From Myxococcus eversor (lineage in GTDB: Bacteria; Myxococcota; Myxococcia; Myxococcales; Myxococcaceae): a stretch of DNA of 64,000 bases. The notes under the pieces were generated by a model. It made no database searches and was not told the origin of the DNA. It saw nothing but the letters and a program-made list of their open reading frames with translations. Below are positions 51,193-59,991 of the stretch, one piece after another (within the stretch, counting starts at the first letter, position 1; each line of letters opens with the position of its first letter). A program made the position numbers and the translations under genes. Location: positions 62,001-126,000 of the forward strand of contig NZ_JAAIXY010000028.1 of NCBI RefSeq assembly GCF_010894455.1, read 5' to 3'.

Positions 51193-53655
51193 TCAGGAGC
51201 CCGTTTCGGTCGGGCCCGAGTCCGAGGGGTTGTTGGAGCGGGCGACGTAGCTCACCTGGGGACCCCCGCGAGGCCCACGGGGGCTGCCTCCCCGAGACTG
51301 AGGGGCGCGCTGCTGACGGGGGCCGTTCTGCCGAGGCTCGCGCGGCGTGTTGCCACCGGGGCTGGCGTCAGGCGCGTTGTTTTCGGAGCGGGTCTCCACG
51401 AGGGGCTGGGAGCCCCTGCGGTTGCCACCGCGCTTCTCGTTGCCCGGGAAGGGACTTTCGCCACCAGCCCGGACCTCGTTGCCATGACGCCCGTTTGGCG
51501 CGGAGGGCTGCTCATACGGAGGACGAGGAGCGCCGTTGCGCGAGTCACCCTGCGAGGAGCGAGGGCCGTTGCGTGAGTCACCCTGGGCGCCGCGAGGTCC
51601 TCCATTGCGCGGATTGCCTCGGCGCTGCTCTCCCGCGACAGGGCGCGAGGAGTCCTCACCGGACGGTTCACGCGATGCGCCGCGAGCCGTCTTGTTGTGC
51701 TGCGGACCCGAGGTCGACGGAGCGGCGTCGGCGGGATAGCCGCTTGGAGCGCCGTTGCGTGAATCGTCCGAGAAGCGCGGGCTGCCATTGCGCTGCTCGC
51801 CACCCCGGGTGCGTGGATTGCCGTTGCGCGATTCATCCGAAGCGCGCGGGCCGTTGCCGCGTGACTCCTCCGCGAGGTGCGAACCACCGTTGCGCTGCTC
51901 ACCGCCAGTCGCACGCGGACCGCCATGACGCGAATCATCCGAGATGCGAGGACGGCTGTTGCGAGACGCGTCCCCGTTGCGCTGACCGCCACGGGTGCTC
52001 TGCTCGTCCTCCTGGGCACGCGGGCTGCCATTGCGCGAATCATCCGCGGCACGTGGGTATCCGCCGCGAGAGTCTTCCGTGGCACGACCCGTCACGCCGT
52101 TACGAGGCTCGCCCTGCGCGGCCCGGGGGCTCCCATTGGGCGAATCACCCGAGGCACGCTGCTCGACTGGGGGCGAGCGAGGTCCACCACGCTGCTCGAC
52201 CTGTGGCGAACGAGGACCTCCACGCTGCTCGACTGGGGGCGAGCGAGGTCCACCGCGCTGCTCGACCGGGGGCGAACGAGGACCCCCACGCTGCTCGACC
52301 TGCGGCGAGCGAGGACCCCCACGCTGCTCGACTGGGAGCGAGCGAGGTCCACCACGCTGCTCGACCGGGGGCGAGCGAGGTCCACCACGCTGCTCGACCT
52401 GCGGCGCACGAGGACTTCCACGCTGCTCGACCTGCGGCGCACGAGGACCTCCACGCTGCTCGACCTGAGGCGAACGCGGTCCACCACGTTGCTCGACCTG
52501 GGTCGAACGCGGGCTTCCGTTGCGCTGCTCAGCCGGACCCGTGCGAGGTCCACCCGCCTGAGCTCCTCCCTGAGGCGGGCGAGCGGCACCCGCACCACCA
52601 CCACTCCGCGGCGCGGAGGCCGGTGCACCAGGGCGGCTGTTGCCGGAGCGCGGCGGAGAACGACCCGGTCCGCGACGTCCCCCTCGCTGTGGCGGAGACG
52701 CTGGAGGCCTGCTCCGCTCGCCACCTCCCTGGCGAAGCACCAGGGCCTCCAGTTCGCGCAACTCGGCCTCTTCGGCCTCCTCGGGCGTCATGGGAGCCTT
52801 GGGTGGCTCGGGCAGCACTTCCACCGGTTCCGGCTGGAAGTCGCGACGTCGGTTGCCGCCCTCCATGCGCGCGTCCGGACGTCCGGCACCCGCGCGACGC
52901 TTCGAGTCGCGGAAGGTCCCGGACGGGACGAAGTCCGGCGTCAGCTCCCGCTTGTTGTACGCCGCCCAGATCTCCCCCGTGTCACCCGAGGCGCCGTGCA
53001 GCCAGGGCGCGGTGCCCGCGAGGAACTCGCGCACGTTGTCCAGGTCGCGCCGGAAGTAGAACTCCGCGCGGTTGTTGCGCGCGGCGGCGATGGTCTGCGG
53101 AAAGTCGATGATGGTGGGCCCCGCGTAGCCCATCAGGATGTTGTAGGGAGACAGGTCTCCGTGGATGAGGTCGGCGCACAACATGCTGACCACCTGCGCC
53201 CGCAGGTCCACGTACAGCGCCTGCGCTTCGTCGGGCGTCGCCGGGGGCGCCTCCACCAGCCGGGGCGCGGGTTGGCCCTGTGCGTCGAGCACCAGCTCCA
53301 TCAGCAGGATGCCCTCGTAGAACATCACCGGCGTCGGCACGCGAACGCCCTGGCCGTGCAGCTTGTAGAGCGAGTCGGCCTCGGCGCTCTTCCATGCCTC
53401 CTCGGAGGCGGCTTGCCCGAAGCGGCTGCCCTTCTCCATGGCGCGACGCGTCCGGGAGTTGCGCACCTCGCGCCCTTCCCGATAGCCCACGTTGTTGCGG
53501 AAGTTCCGCTCGTGGCGCTGCTTGTACAACTTGGCTGCGACCACCTGCCCGGCGTGCTGGACCAGCCACACCTCCGCTTCCTTACCGGTCTTCAACTGGC
53601 CGATGACGGCCTCGATGATTCCGTCGGCGAGGAGGGTCTCTAGCGAGTCATTCAT
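51193..53655 (-). CDS. RIO-type atypical protein kinase with long Arg/Gly repeat tail
   Basis: 820 residues from ATG 53655. Residues 1-235 form a RIO1-like kinase: NDSLETLLADGIIEAVIGQL, ATP-lysine K42 in VVAAKLYKQ, catalytic D167 in LIHGDLSPYNIL and metal-site D184 in TIIDFPQ. After a linker, residues 300-800 are low-complexity Arg/Gly/Pro/Ser/Asn sequence, including a block of ten VEQRGGPRSPQ units and many SRNGxPR / GPRAxDDSRNG units. RIO kinases act in ribosome assembly; the RGG-like tail suggests RNA binding or condensate formation. The tail is unusual in length and may be intrinsically disordered. Confidence 0.87.
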   Translation of the reverse strand: MNDSLETLLADGIIEAVIGQLKTGKEAEVWLVQHAGQVVAAKLYKQRHERNFRNNVGYREGREVRNSRTRRAMEKGSRFGQAASEEAWKSAEADSLYKLHGQGVRVPTPVMFYEGILLMELVLDAQGQPAPRLVEAPPATPDEAQALYVDLRAQVVSMLCADLIHGDLSPYNILMGYAGPTIIDFPQTIAAARNNRAEFYFRRDLDNVREFLAGTAPWLHGASGDTGEIWAAYNKRELTPDFVPSGTFRDSKRRAGAGRPDARMEGGNRRRDFQPEPVEVLPEPPKAPMTPEEAEEAELRELEALVLRQGGGERSRPPASPPQRGGRRGPGRSPPRSGNSRPGAPASAPRSGGGAGAARPPQGGAQAGGPRTGPAEQRNGSPRSTQVEQRGGPRSPQVEQRGGPRAPQVEQRGSPRAPQVEQRGGPRSPPVEQRGGPRSLPVEQRGGPRSPQVEQRGGPRSPPVEQRGGPRSPPVEQRGGPRSPQVEQRGGPRSPPVEQRASGDSPNGSPRAAQGEPRNGVTGRATEDSRGGYPRAADDSRNGSPRAQEDEQSTRGGQRNGDASRNSRPRISDDSRHGGPRATGGEQRNGGSHLAEESRGNGPRASDESRNGNPRTRGGEQRNGSPRFSDDSRNGAPSGYPADAAPSTSGPQHNKTARGASREPSGEDSSRPVAGEQRRGNPRNGGPRGAQGDSRNGPRSSQGDSRNGAPRPPYEQPSAPNGRHGNEVRAGGESPFPGNEKRGGNRRGSQPLVETRSENNAPDASPGGNTPREPRQNGPRQQRAPQSRGGSPRGPRGGPQVSYVARSNNPSDSGPTETGS
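52150..52512 (-). repeat. 33-bp tandem repeat in the RIO kinase gene
   Basis: Eleven VEQR-starting units of 33 bases each encode VEQRGGPRSP(P/Q) with small variations (GSPRAPQ, GGPRSLP, final degenerate ASGDSP). Several neighbouring units are nearly identical in DNA, indicating recent expansion. It has the same 11-residue period as the tail of the M74 endopeptidase. Confidence 0.9.
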
Positions 53656-54138
53656 TCAGAGGCGGAAGTCCTTCTGGGGCTCGGGCGGGTGTCACGAGAT
53701 TCAGCGCGGTGCGGCCCTGCTCGCAGCGCGCGGTGGCATGTGAACATCTGGCGGGGCCCTCTTGCTACCGCGATATCCCCGGTAGCAGTCAGGGGAGCCG
53801 ACGCTCGGCCTGCTAACAGTTTGTCCGCCAGGGTTCCAGGGTATCAAGGGGACGGCGGAGCGGGTGAGTCAATCCTGACCCTGACCCAGAGGCCAAGGCC
53901 TTGAACTCGGGGCCCGCAAATGAGGCCGGGTGCTGGACGACCTCGCGATGGAACAGCAGGCGGGCAGGCGACTGCAAGCCCCCTCGTCAGGCCACCTCCA
54001 CGGAGCCAGGTGCGGGCCCTCTTCCGTCACCCGACAGCCCGGGCGTCAATCCGGGGGCTCGAAAGCACCTGCACGCAGGGGACTGCCGACCCGCACCGGG
54101 AGAGCGCTACGATGCGCGCCGCCCAGGAGGAGTCACCC
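53656..54138. other. 483-bp intergenic region with an inverted repeat
   Basis: This gap separates the divergent RIO kinase and histone-like genes. The only structure I can support is a perfect 8-bp inverted repeat (TGCTACCG at 53763-53770 and CGGTAGCA at 53780-53787) with a 9-base spacer, roughly 110 bases upstream of the kinase start, a possible operator or hairpin. No convincing small gene is seen. Confidence 0.45.
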
Positions 54139-54816
54139 ATGGCGACGAAGAAACGCAAGTCCAGTGCTGCGAAGAAGTCATCCCGGCGCGCCTCCACCCC
54201 GAAGAAGGCCGCGACGAAGAAGGGCGCGGCACGGAAGGCGCCCGCGAAGAAGAGCGCGACTCGAAAGAGTGCCGCGAAGAAGGGCGCGGCTCGCAAGGCC
54301 CCCGTGAAGAAGAGCGCGGCTCGAAAGAGCGCCACGAAGAAGGCGGCGACGCGCAAGAGCGCCGCGAAGACGACATCCGCGCGTGCGAGCGTCGCGACGA
54401 AGCCCACGAAGAAGGCGACGACGCCTCGCTCTCCCCCGCGCGCGGTGTCCCGGAAGAAGCCCGAGGCGCCGCCGTCCGCGGAGGTCATCGCCGTCGCCTG
54501 GGATGAGCGCCCGGCCACGGGCTCGCCCTTCGTCGAGGAGGTGGAGACCTCGTCCGCGGGCATCCAGCCCCTGGCGCCCGCGCACGCGGCGGTGGATGAG
54601 CTGACCAGCTCCGGCAACGAGCTGCTCGACATCTTCCAGCGCTATGACCGCAACCGTACCGGCACCATCGAACGCGCGGAGTTCGCGCGGCTGCTGGAGG
54701 CGCTCGGTCAGAACGTCACCGACGAGGAGCTGGAGATCGCCGTCGACATCGTCGACACGGACCGCACGGGGAAGATCTCCTGGAGCAAGTTCAAGGCGTG
54801 GTGGACCAGCCGCTGA
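54139..54816 (+). CDS. histone-H1-like N-terminus fused to an EF-hand pair
   Basis: 225 residues from ATG 54139 with a perfect AGGAGG seven bases upstream; the open frame to 53920 is not used. Residues 1-108 are a Lys/Ala/Arg/Ser repeat region of the histone H1 / HctB type (KKGAARKAPAKKSATRKSAA, ten-residue spacing), expected to bind DNA non-specifically. Residues 155-225 are a calmodulin-like EF-hand pair: the first loop DRNRTGTIERAE (170-181) has all canonical calcium ligands; the second (206-217, DTDRTGKISWSK) lacks the final Glu. Calcium-responsive nucleoid binding is a reasonable hypothesis. Confidence 0.85.
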   Translation: MATKKRKSSAAKKSSRRASTPKKAATKKGAARKAPAKKSATRKSAAKKGAARKAPVKKSAARKSATKKAATRKSAAKTTSARASVATKPTKKATTPRSPPRAVSRKKPEAPPSAEVIAVAWDERPATGSPFVEEVETSSAGIQPLAPAHAAVDELTSSGNELLDIFQRYDRNRTGTIERAEFARLLEALGQNVTDEELEIAVDIVDTDRTGKISWSKFKAWWTSR

Positions 54817-55005
54817 TTCGGCCGCGGGGGCCAGGGGAAGGCCGGTCCGCGATGGTGACGACGTCGTGACCGGCCGGGTTCACCCAGGGGAGACCCGGAA
54901 CACGCAGGGGGAAGGGGCCGGCCCACGAGCCCTCTGCTGTTCGAGTGCCTCTAAATAGTGACGGGGGGCCGGGCTGACCTACACTCGCGGCGCGAAGGGG
55001 GAACT

Positions 55006-57783
55006 GTGTCCGACCTGGCGTCCAGAGCACATTCCACCGTCTTCGAGCACGCGCGCGACGCGGTGCTCGTGCTCGACGCCGCGCAGCTCATCCAGGAGGT
55101 CAACCGCGCCGCGGAGCGCATCTTCGGACCCCGCGCGGAGCTGGTGGGCATGGCGGTGACGCGGCTGTTGTCGGGCTGGCGTCCCCCGGACACGCGAGGC
55201 TCGCCCGACACGCCGCATGAGACGGAGCTGGCGGGGCAGCGTCCAGGAGGCTCGGGGCCGGCGTACTACCTGCGCGTGCAGACGCTGACGCAGGTGGATG
55301 CGCGGGGCACGCCGCTGGGCTGGGTGCTCCAGCTCCAGGACATGCGCGGCAGCCTGGAGGTGGAGGCCTCCATCCGCCAGCAGAAGGAGTTCTTCGAGGC
55401 GGTGGTGCGCAACAGCCCGGTGGCCATCGTCACCATCACCCGCCAGTTCATCGTCCTGTCGTGGAACCCCGCCGCGGAGCGGCTCTTCGGGTACACGCCG
55501 CAGGAAGCGCTGGGCAAGCACATCTTCGACCTCGTCGCGACAGAGGAGACCGTCCTCCCCGAGGCGAAGAAGGCGCAGCGGGACGTGACGCAGCGGGGCC
55601 GCGTGCACTCCGTCACCCGGCGGCTGCGCAAGGACCACACCATCGTCGACGTGGAGCTGCTGGCGTTGCCGGTGTCGGTGGGAGGCCGGCAGTTGGGCTT
55701 CATCGCCATCTACCACGACATCACCGACCTCCAGCGCGCGCGCCAGGCGGCGGAGTCCGCCAACCAGGCCAAGAGCCTGTTCCTGGCGACGATGAGCCAC
55801 GAGATTCGCACGCCGATGAACGCCATCATCGGCATGACGGGGCTGATGCTGGACACGCATCTGTCAGGGGAGCAGCGGGAGTTCATCTCCACCATTCGTC
55901 AGAGCAGCGAGGCGTTGCTCACCCTGCTCAACGACGTGCTGGACTTCTCCAAGATTGAAGCGGGCCGGTTCGAGACGGACCTGCGCCCGTTCGACCTGCG
56001 GCAGTGCGTGGAGTCGGTGCTGGACCTGCTCGCGGTGCGCGCCAGCGAGAAGGGGTTGGACCTGGGCGCGGACATCTCGCCGAAGGTGCCGCAGGTGGTG
56101 ATGGGAGATGCCTCGCGGCTGCGTCAGGTGCTGCTCAACCTGGTGGGCAACGCGCTCAAGTTCACCGAGTCCGGGGGCGCCGTCGTCTCCGTGGACGGCG
56201 CGCGTCGCACCGAGGCGCCCGACTCGCCCTGGGAGCTCACCTTCTCCGTGCAGGACACGGGGCCCGGCATCTCCACGGAGATGCAGAAGGGGCTCTTCCA
56301 GCCCTTCAACCAGCTCGACGTCGCGGTGACGCGCAAGTTCGGTGGGACGGGCCTGGGGCTCGCCATCTCCAAGCGCCTGGTGGAGGCGATGGGCGGGCGC
56401 ATCTGGGTGGAGAGCGAGGGCGTGCCGGGGCGGGGCGCCACGTTCCACTTCGCGCTCACGGTGCAGGCCGCGCCGCAGACGACGGCGGGGTATCTGCGCG
56501 CGGACCAGCCGCTGCTGCAAGGCCGCCGGGTGCTCATCGTCGACGACAACGCCATCAACCGGCGGTTGTTGGGACGACAGCTCCAGTCCTGGGGCGCGGA
56601 GCCCGTGGAGGCGGGCTCGGGGATGGAGGCGCTGGCGAAGCTCCAGCCGGGCGCGGGCTTCGACGTCGTGCTCATCGACCACCAGATGCCGGGCCTGGAC
56701 GGGCCTACGCTCGCGGCGCGCATCCGTGAGCGGGATGACCTCCGCTCGCTGCCGTTGTTGCTGCTCACCTCGCCCGGTCGTCGCGCGGTGCCACCGCCGG
56801 GCCTCTTCTCAGGGGTGCTGTCCCGCCCGATGAAAGCCTCTCAGCTCCACGACACGTTGATGTCCTGCTTCTCGCGGGACGTGGCCCGCGTCCGCGCGGA
56901 GTCCGCTCCCTCGGGGGCGCCCGTTCCCAGGGACCGTCCAGGGGACCGTGTTCCGTTGCGCATCCTGCTGGTGGAGGACAACCCCACCAATCAGCGACTG
57001 GCCAGCCTGATGCTGGACCGGCTGGGCTACCCGGTGCAGGCGGCGTCCAACGGCCGTGAGGCAGTGGAGTGGGCCATGCGCCAGCGCTTCGACGTGGTGC
57101 TGATGGACCTCCAGATGCCGGAGATGGATGGGCTGGAGGCCACGCGTCGGCTGCGCCAGGAGCTGCCGCCCAACGTGCAGCCGTGGGTCATCGCGATGAC
57201 GGCCAATGCGATGGACTCGGACCGGGAGCAGTGCTTCGAGGCGGGGATGGATGACTTCCTCGCCAAGCCCATCCGCGTGGAGGCGCTGACGGCCGCGCTG
57301 GTGCGCTGTCAGACGCCGCGTCCACAGGGCGGCACGCGCGCGCGGGCGGAGCGCGGCACGCTCGTGGATGCGCCGCTCGACGAGGAGATCGTCCCGGTGG
57401 CGGCGCGCATTCCCGGCCTGCAGTCCGCCGCGCTGGCGCGACTGTGGCGGGAGCTGGGCACCCAGGCGGCGAACATCCTCCCGGAGCTCATCGACACCGC
57501 GCTGCACAGCATGCCGGCGCTGCTCGACGACGCGTACACGGCCCTGCGACATGGGTTGCTGGATGACCTCAGCCGGGCCGCGCACACCCTCAAGTCCAAC
57601 GCCGCGTGGTTCGGCGCGGCGGCGCTGGAGATGCAGTGCCGGGACATCGAGCTGCGCGCGGACGCGGGCGACGTCGCGGACATGGCGGAGCGCCTGGACC
57701 GCTGTCGGGCGGAGCTGGAGGTGGCCCGGAGGCTCTTGTCCCGCCTGCGTGAGAGCATCGGAGCACCCGCGTCCCGGAGCTGA
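55006..57783 (+). CDS. hybrid sensor histidine kinase with two PAS, two receiver and HPt domains
   Basis: 925 residues from GTG 55006 (GAAGGGGGA upstream). Order: PAS (about 5-115), PAS (about 125-245, NSPVAIVTITRQFIVLSWNP), HisKA with H265 in MSHEIRTPMNAIIGM, HATPase (N and G boxes NLVGNALKFTES, GTGLGLAIS), receiver 1 (D558 in VVLIDHQMPG, but RPMK where the conserved Lys-Pro is expected), receiver 2 (D701 in VVLMDLQMPEMDG, Lys in FLAKPIR) and HPt (H860 in AAHTLKSNAAWFGA). No membrane segment, so it senses a cytoplasmic or redox signal. The partner regulator is not adjacent. Confidence 0.92.
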   Translation: MSDLASRAHSTVFEHARDAVLVLDAAQLIQEVNRAAERIFGPRAELVGMAVTRLLSGWRPPDTRGSPDTPHETELAGQRPGGSGPAYYLRVQTLTQVDARGTPLGWVLQLQDMRGSLEVEASIRQQKEFFEAVVRNSPVAIVTITRQFIVLSWNPAAERLFGYTPQEALGKHIFDLVATEETVLPEAKKAQRDVTQRGRVHSVTRRLRKDHTIVDVELLALPVSVGGRQLGFIAIYHDITDLQRARQAAESANQAKSLFLATMSHEIRTPMNAIIGMTGLMLDTHLSGEQREFISTIRQSSEALLTLLNDVLDFSKIEAGRFETDLRPFDLRQCVESVLDLLAVRASEKGLDLGADISPKVPQVVMGDASRLRQVLLNLVGNALKFTESGGAVVSVDGARRTEAPDSPWELTFSVQDTGPGISTEMQKGLFQPFNQLDVAVTRKFGGTGLGLAISKRLVEAMGGRIWVESEGVPGRGATFHFALTVQAAPQTTAGYLRADQPLLQGRRVLIVDDNAINRRLLGRQLQSWGAEPVEAGSGMEALAKLQPGAGFDVVLIDHQMPGLDGPTLAARIRERDDLRSLPLLLLTSPGRRAVPPPGLFSGVLSRPMKASQLHDTLMSCFSRDVARVRAESAPSGAPVPRDRPGDRVPLRILLVEDNPTNQRLASLMLDRLGYPVQAASNGREAVEWAMRQRFDVVLMDLQMPEMDGLEATRRLRQELPPNVQPWVIAMTANAMDSDREQCFEAGMDDFLAKPIRVEALTAALVRCQTPRPQGGTRARAERGTLVDAPLDEEIVPVAARIPGLQSAALARLWRELGTQAANILPELIDTALHSMPALLDDAYTALRHGLLDDLSRAAHTLKSNAAWFGAAALEMQCRDIELRADAGDVADMAERLDRCRAELEVARRLLSRLRESIGAPASRS

Positions 57784-57798
57784 GTCCCATGGGGTGGT

Positions 57799-57814
57799 CA
57801 GCCCCTCGGGGCTG
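57799..57814 (+). terminator. short GC hairpin after the histidine kinase
   Basis: CAGCCCC and GGGGCTG with a two-base loop lie 16 bases after the kinase stop and before the RlaP gene at 57860. No T-run follows, so it may only attenuate. Confidence 0.35.
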
Positions 57815-57859
57815 GCGCCGTCCCTGGCGACCGCGACCTTCCCCTTCGAGGTGAACGCC

Positions 57860-59155
57860 ATGAGCAACTCTCCAACGGACCCTCCCCGCTCGGGGACTTC
57901 TCGCATCCGGGGGCTGGAGCAGGTGGACCGGCTGTCGGTGCCCCTGCCGCACGGCACCGAGGTGACGACGCGCGTGGAGCGCCTGGCCTCGGGCGGGCGG
58001 CGGATTCCCCAGGGCGTGGTGGGGCGCGTGGTGCGGGCCCGGGATGGTGGGCTCGACATCCAGATTGTTGGCATGGGCGAGGTGTGGTTCGCGCGCGAGG
58101 AGCTGGTGCCCCGGCGACCGGGACAGGTCCAGTTCGCGAGGCGCCGTGAGGCGGCCTGGCAGTCCCTGGTTCCCTGCGTGGTGCTGGAGACGCGCGTGGG
58201 CAGTCATGCCTGGGGCCTGGCGAATGAGAAGTCCGACGTGGACGTGCGCGGCATCTTCGCGCTGCCGCTCTCGTGGACCTTCGGCCTCGTGGAGGCGCCC
58301 ATGGACCTGGTGAGCGCCGATGGCAGCAGCACCTACTGGGAGACGCGCAAGACGGTGGAGCAGGCGCTGCGGGCGGACCCGAACACGCTGGAGACGTTGT
58401 TCGTCCCGGGGGCCAAGGCCATGGACGAACTGGGCGAGTGGTTCCTCGCGGAGCGCGAGGCGTTCGTCTCGCAGGCCATCTTCGGCAGCTTCGGGCGCTA
58501 CGCCATGAGCCAGTTGGACAAGCTCACGCGCAGCCAGCGGCTCGCCGAGCACAGGGACCTGCTGCTGGAGTGGCTGTGCGAGGAGCCGGCGCCAAACCTG
58601 GACGAGGTGGCGCGGCGCCTGTCGGAGGTGTCGCCGCGCGAGGCGCCCACGCAGCAGGACGCGCTGCTGGCGGCGAAGACGTACGTGAAGCAGCTCTACC
58701 GCTCACTGTGGGACCAGGGGCTGCTCACGGCGAACGACTTCGCGGCGCTGACGGCCTATGCGCGGGGTGGGGGACAGCGTCCTCCGTCCGCGCGGGAGCT
58801 GCGGCCGAAGAACGCGTACAACCTGCTGCGGTTGATTGCCACCGCCACGGGTTGGCTGCGCCAGGGCGAGCCCGTCTTCGAGGCGACGGGGGCGCTGAAG
58901 GCGCGGCTGCTGGCCATCAAGGAAGGCAGCGTGCCGCTCGACGATGTGCTGAGGGCCGCCGAGGCGATGGCGCCGGAGCTGGAGGCGGCACGTCAGGAGA
59001 GTCGCCTGCCGGAGCATCCCGACTACGCGCGCGCGGACCGGTTGTTGCGGCGGGTGGGGGACGAGGTGGCGCGGCGTTGGGTGATGAAGACCCCCGGACC
59101 GCTGGGGCACGACGCGCCCGAGGCCCCGGTGACGGAGTGGAGGGATTCGGAATGA
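57860..59155 (+). CDS. RlaP-like DNA polymerase beta-superfamily nucleotidyltransferase, long form
   Basis: 431 residues from ATG 57860 with GAGG eight bases upstream. A small beta-barrel-like N-terminus (RIPQGVVGRVVRARDGGLDI, MGEVWFAREELVPR) precedes a nucleotidyltransferase core with GSHAWGLANEKSDVDVRGIF (G114-S115, D126, D128), the GS...DxD signature of polymerase-beta-fold enzymes, then LETLFVPGAKAMDELGEWFL and a helical C-terminal region (KTYVKQLYRSLWDQGLLTAN). This resembles the PF10127 family, named RlaP in RNA-repair systems. The stop overlaps the next start by four bases. Whether it adds nucleotides to RNA ends is inference. Confidence 0.8.
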   Translation: MSNSPTDPPRSGTSRIRGLEQVDRLSVPLPHGTEVTTRVERLASGGRRIPQGVVGRVVRARDGGLDIQIVGMGEVWFAREELVPRRPGQVQFARRREAAWQSLVPCVVLETRVGSHAWGLANEKSDVDVRGIFALPLSWTFGLVEAPMDLVSADGSSTYWETRKTVEQALRADPNTLETLFVPGAKAMDELGEWFLAEREAFVSQAIFGSFGRYAMSQLDKLTRSQRLAEHRDLLLEWLCEEPAPNLDEVARRLSEVSPREAPTQQDALLAAKTYVKQLYRSLWDQGLLTANDFAALTAYARGGGQRPPSARELRPKNAYNLLRLIATATGWLRQGEPVFEATGALKARLLAIKEGSVPLDDVLRAAEAMAPELEAARQESRLPEHPDYARADRLLRRVGDEVARRWVMKTPGPLGHDAPEAPVTEWRDSE

Positions 59156-59943
59156 AGGGCACGATGACGGAGCAGGAGCGGACGGTGGCGGACCGTGTGC
59201 TCGATGAGGAGTCCGCGAAGCGAGAGCACCTGGTGGTGTCGCTGTCGGGCGCGCACGCCTATGGCTTTCCCTCGCCGGACAGCGACCTGGACCTGAAGTC
59301 CATCCACATCGCGCCCACGGCCCTGCTGCTGGGCCTGCAGCCCCGCCACCTCAACGCCGAGCGCCTCCAGGTGGTGGACGGCGTGGAGGTGGACTACTCG
59401 TCCAACGAACTCCAGCCCGTACTCCAGGGACTGTTGCAGGGCAATGGCAACTACCTGGAGCGCCTGGTGGGCGCCATCCCGGTGCGGGTGTCCCCGGAGC
59501 TGGAGGCCCTTCAGCCACTGGTGCGCGGCGTGTTGTCGCGTCGCGTGCACCGGCACTACCGGGGCTTCGCCCAGGGCCAGCTCCGCGAGTGGGAGAAGAG
59601 CGGCTTTCTCTCCGCGAAGAAGCTCCTCTACGTGCTGCGCACCACGCTCACCGGGACGCACGCGCTGCGCACCGGAGAAGTGGAGACGGACGTCACCGAG
59701 CTGCTGGATGCCCATGGCTTCGCGGAGGCCCACGAGCTGGTGGAGCAGAAGCGGCGCGGAGAGAAGACCGAGCTGCCCGAGTCGCTGAGCGCGAAGTGGC
59801 GCGCGGAGGTGGCCCGCTCCTTCGCGGTGCTCGACGCCGCGCTGGAGGCCTCCGTGTTGCCCGGGGAACCTCCCCAGGCGGCCGTGGATGCGCTGGAGGC
59901 GTGGATGCTGGACCTGCGGCGCAGGCGGTTCGTCGCCGCCTGA
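59152..59943 (+). CDS. RlaP-like nucleotidyltransferase, short form
   Basis: 263 residues from ATG 59152, overlapping the previous stop (ATGA). The core reads LVVSLSGAHAYGFPSPDSDL with G33-A34 and D45-x-D47 (DLDLK) and continues YSSNELQPVLQGLLQGNGNY and RHYRGFAQGQLREWE, the standard RlaP-like helices. It lacks the N-terminal barrel of its upstream neighbour. The two are distant paralogues, translationally coupled, so they probably work as a pair. The open frame to 58273 is a shadow. Confidence 0.82.
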   Translation: MKGTMTEQERTVADRVLDEESAKREHLVVSLSGAHAYGFPSPDSDLDLKSIHIAPTALLLGLQPRHLNAERLQVVDGVEVDYSSNELQPVLQGLLQGNGNYLERLVGAIPVRVSPELEALQPLVRGVLSRRVHRHYRGFAQGQLREWEKSGFLSAKKLLYVLRTTLTGTHALRTGEVETDVTELLDAHGFAEAHELVEQKRRGEKTELPESLSAKWRAEVARSFAVLDAALEASVLPGEPPQAAVDALEAWMLDLRRRRFVAA

Positions 59944-59991
59944 GACGACTCCACCTGATAGGTTCTCGGTCACTCGCACCGAGGACCCTTC

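Noticed and set aside
52150..52512. Regular 33-bp repeats as a possible CRISPR array
   Set aside because: There are no unique spacers; units are contiguous, in frame and encode VEQRGGPRSP in the RIO kinase. The same applies to 36375-36803.
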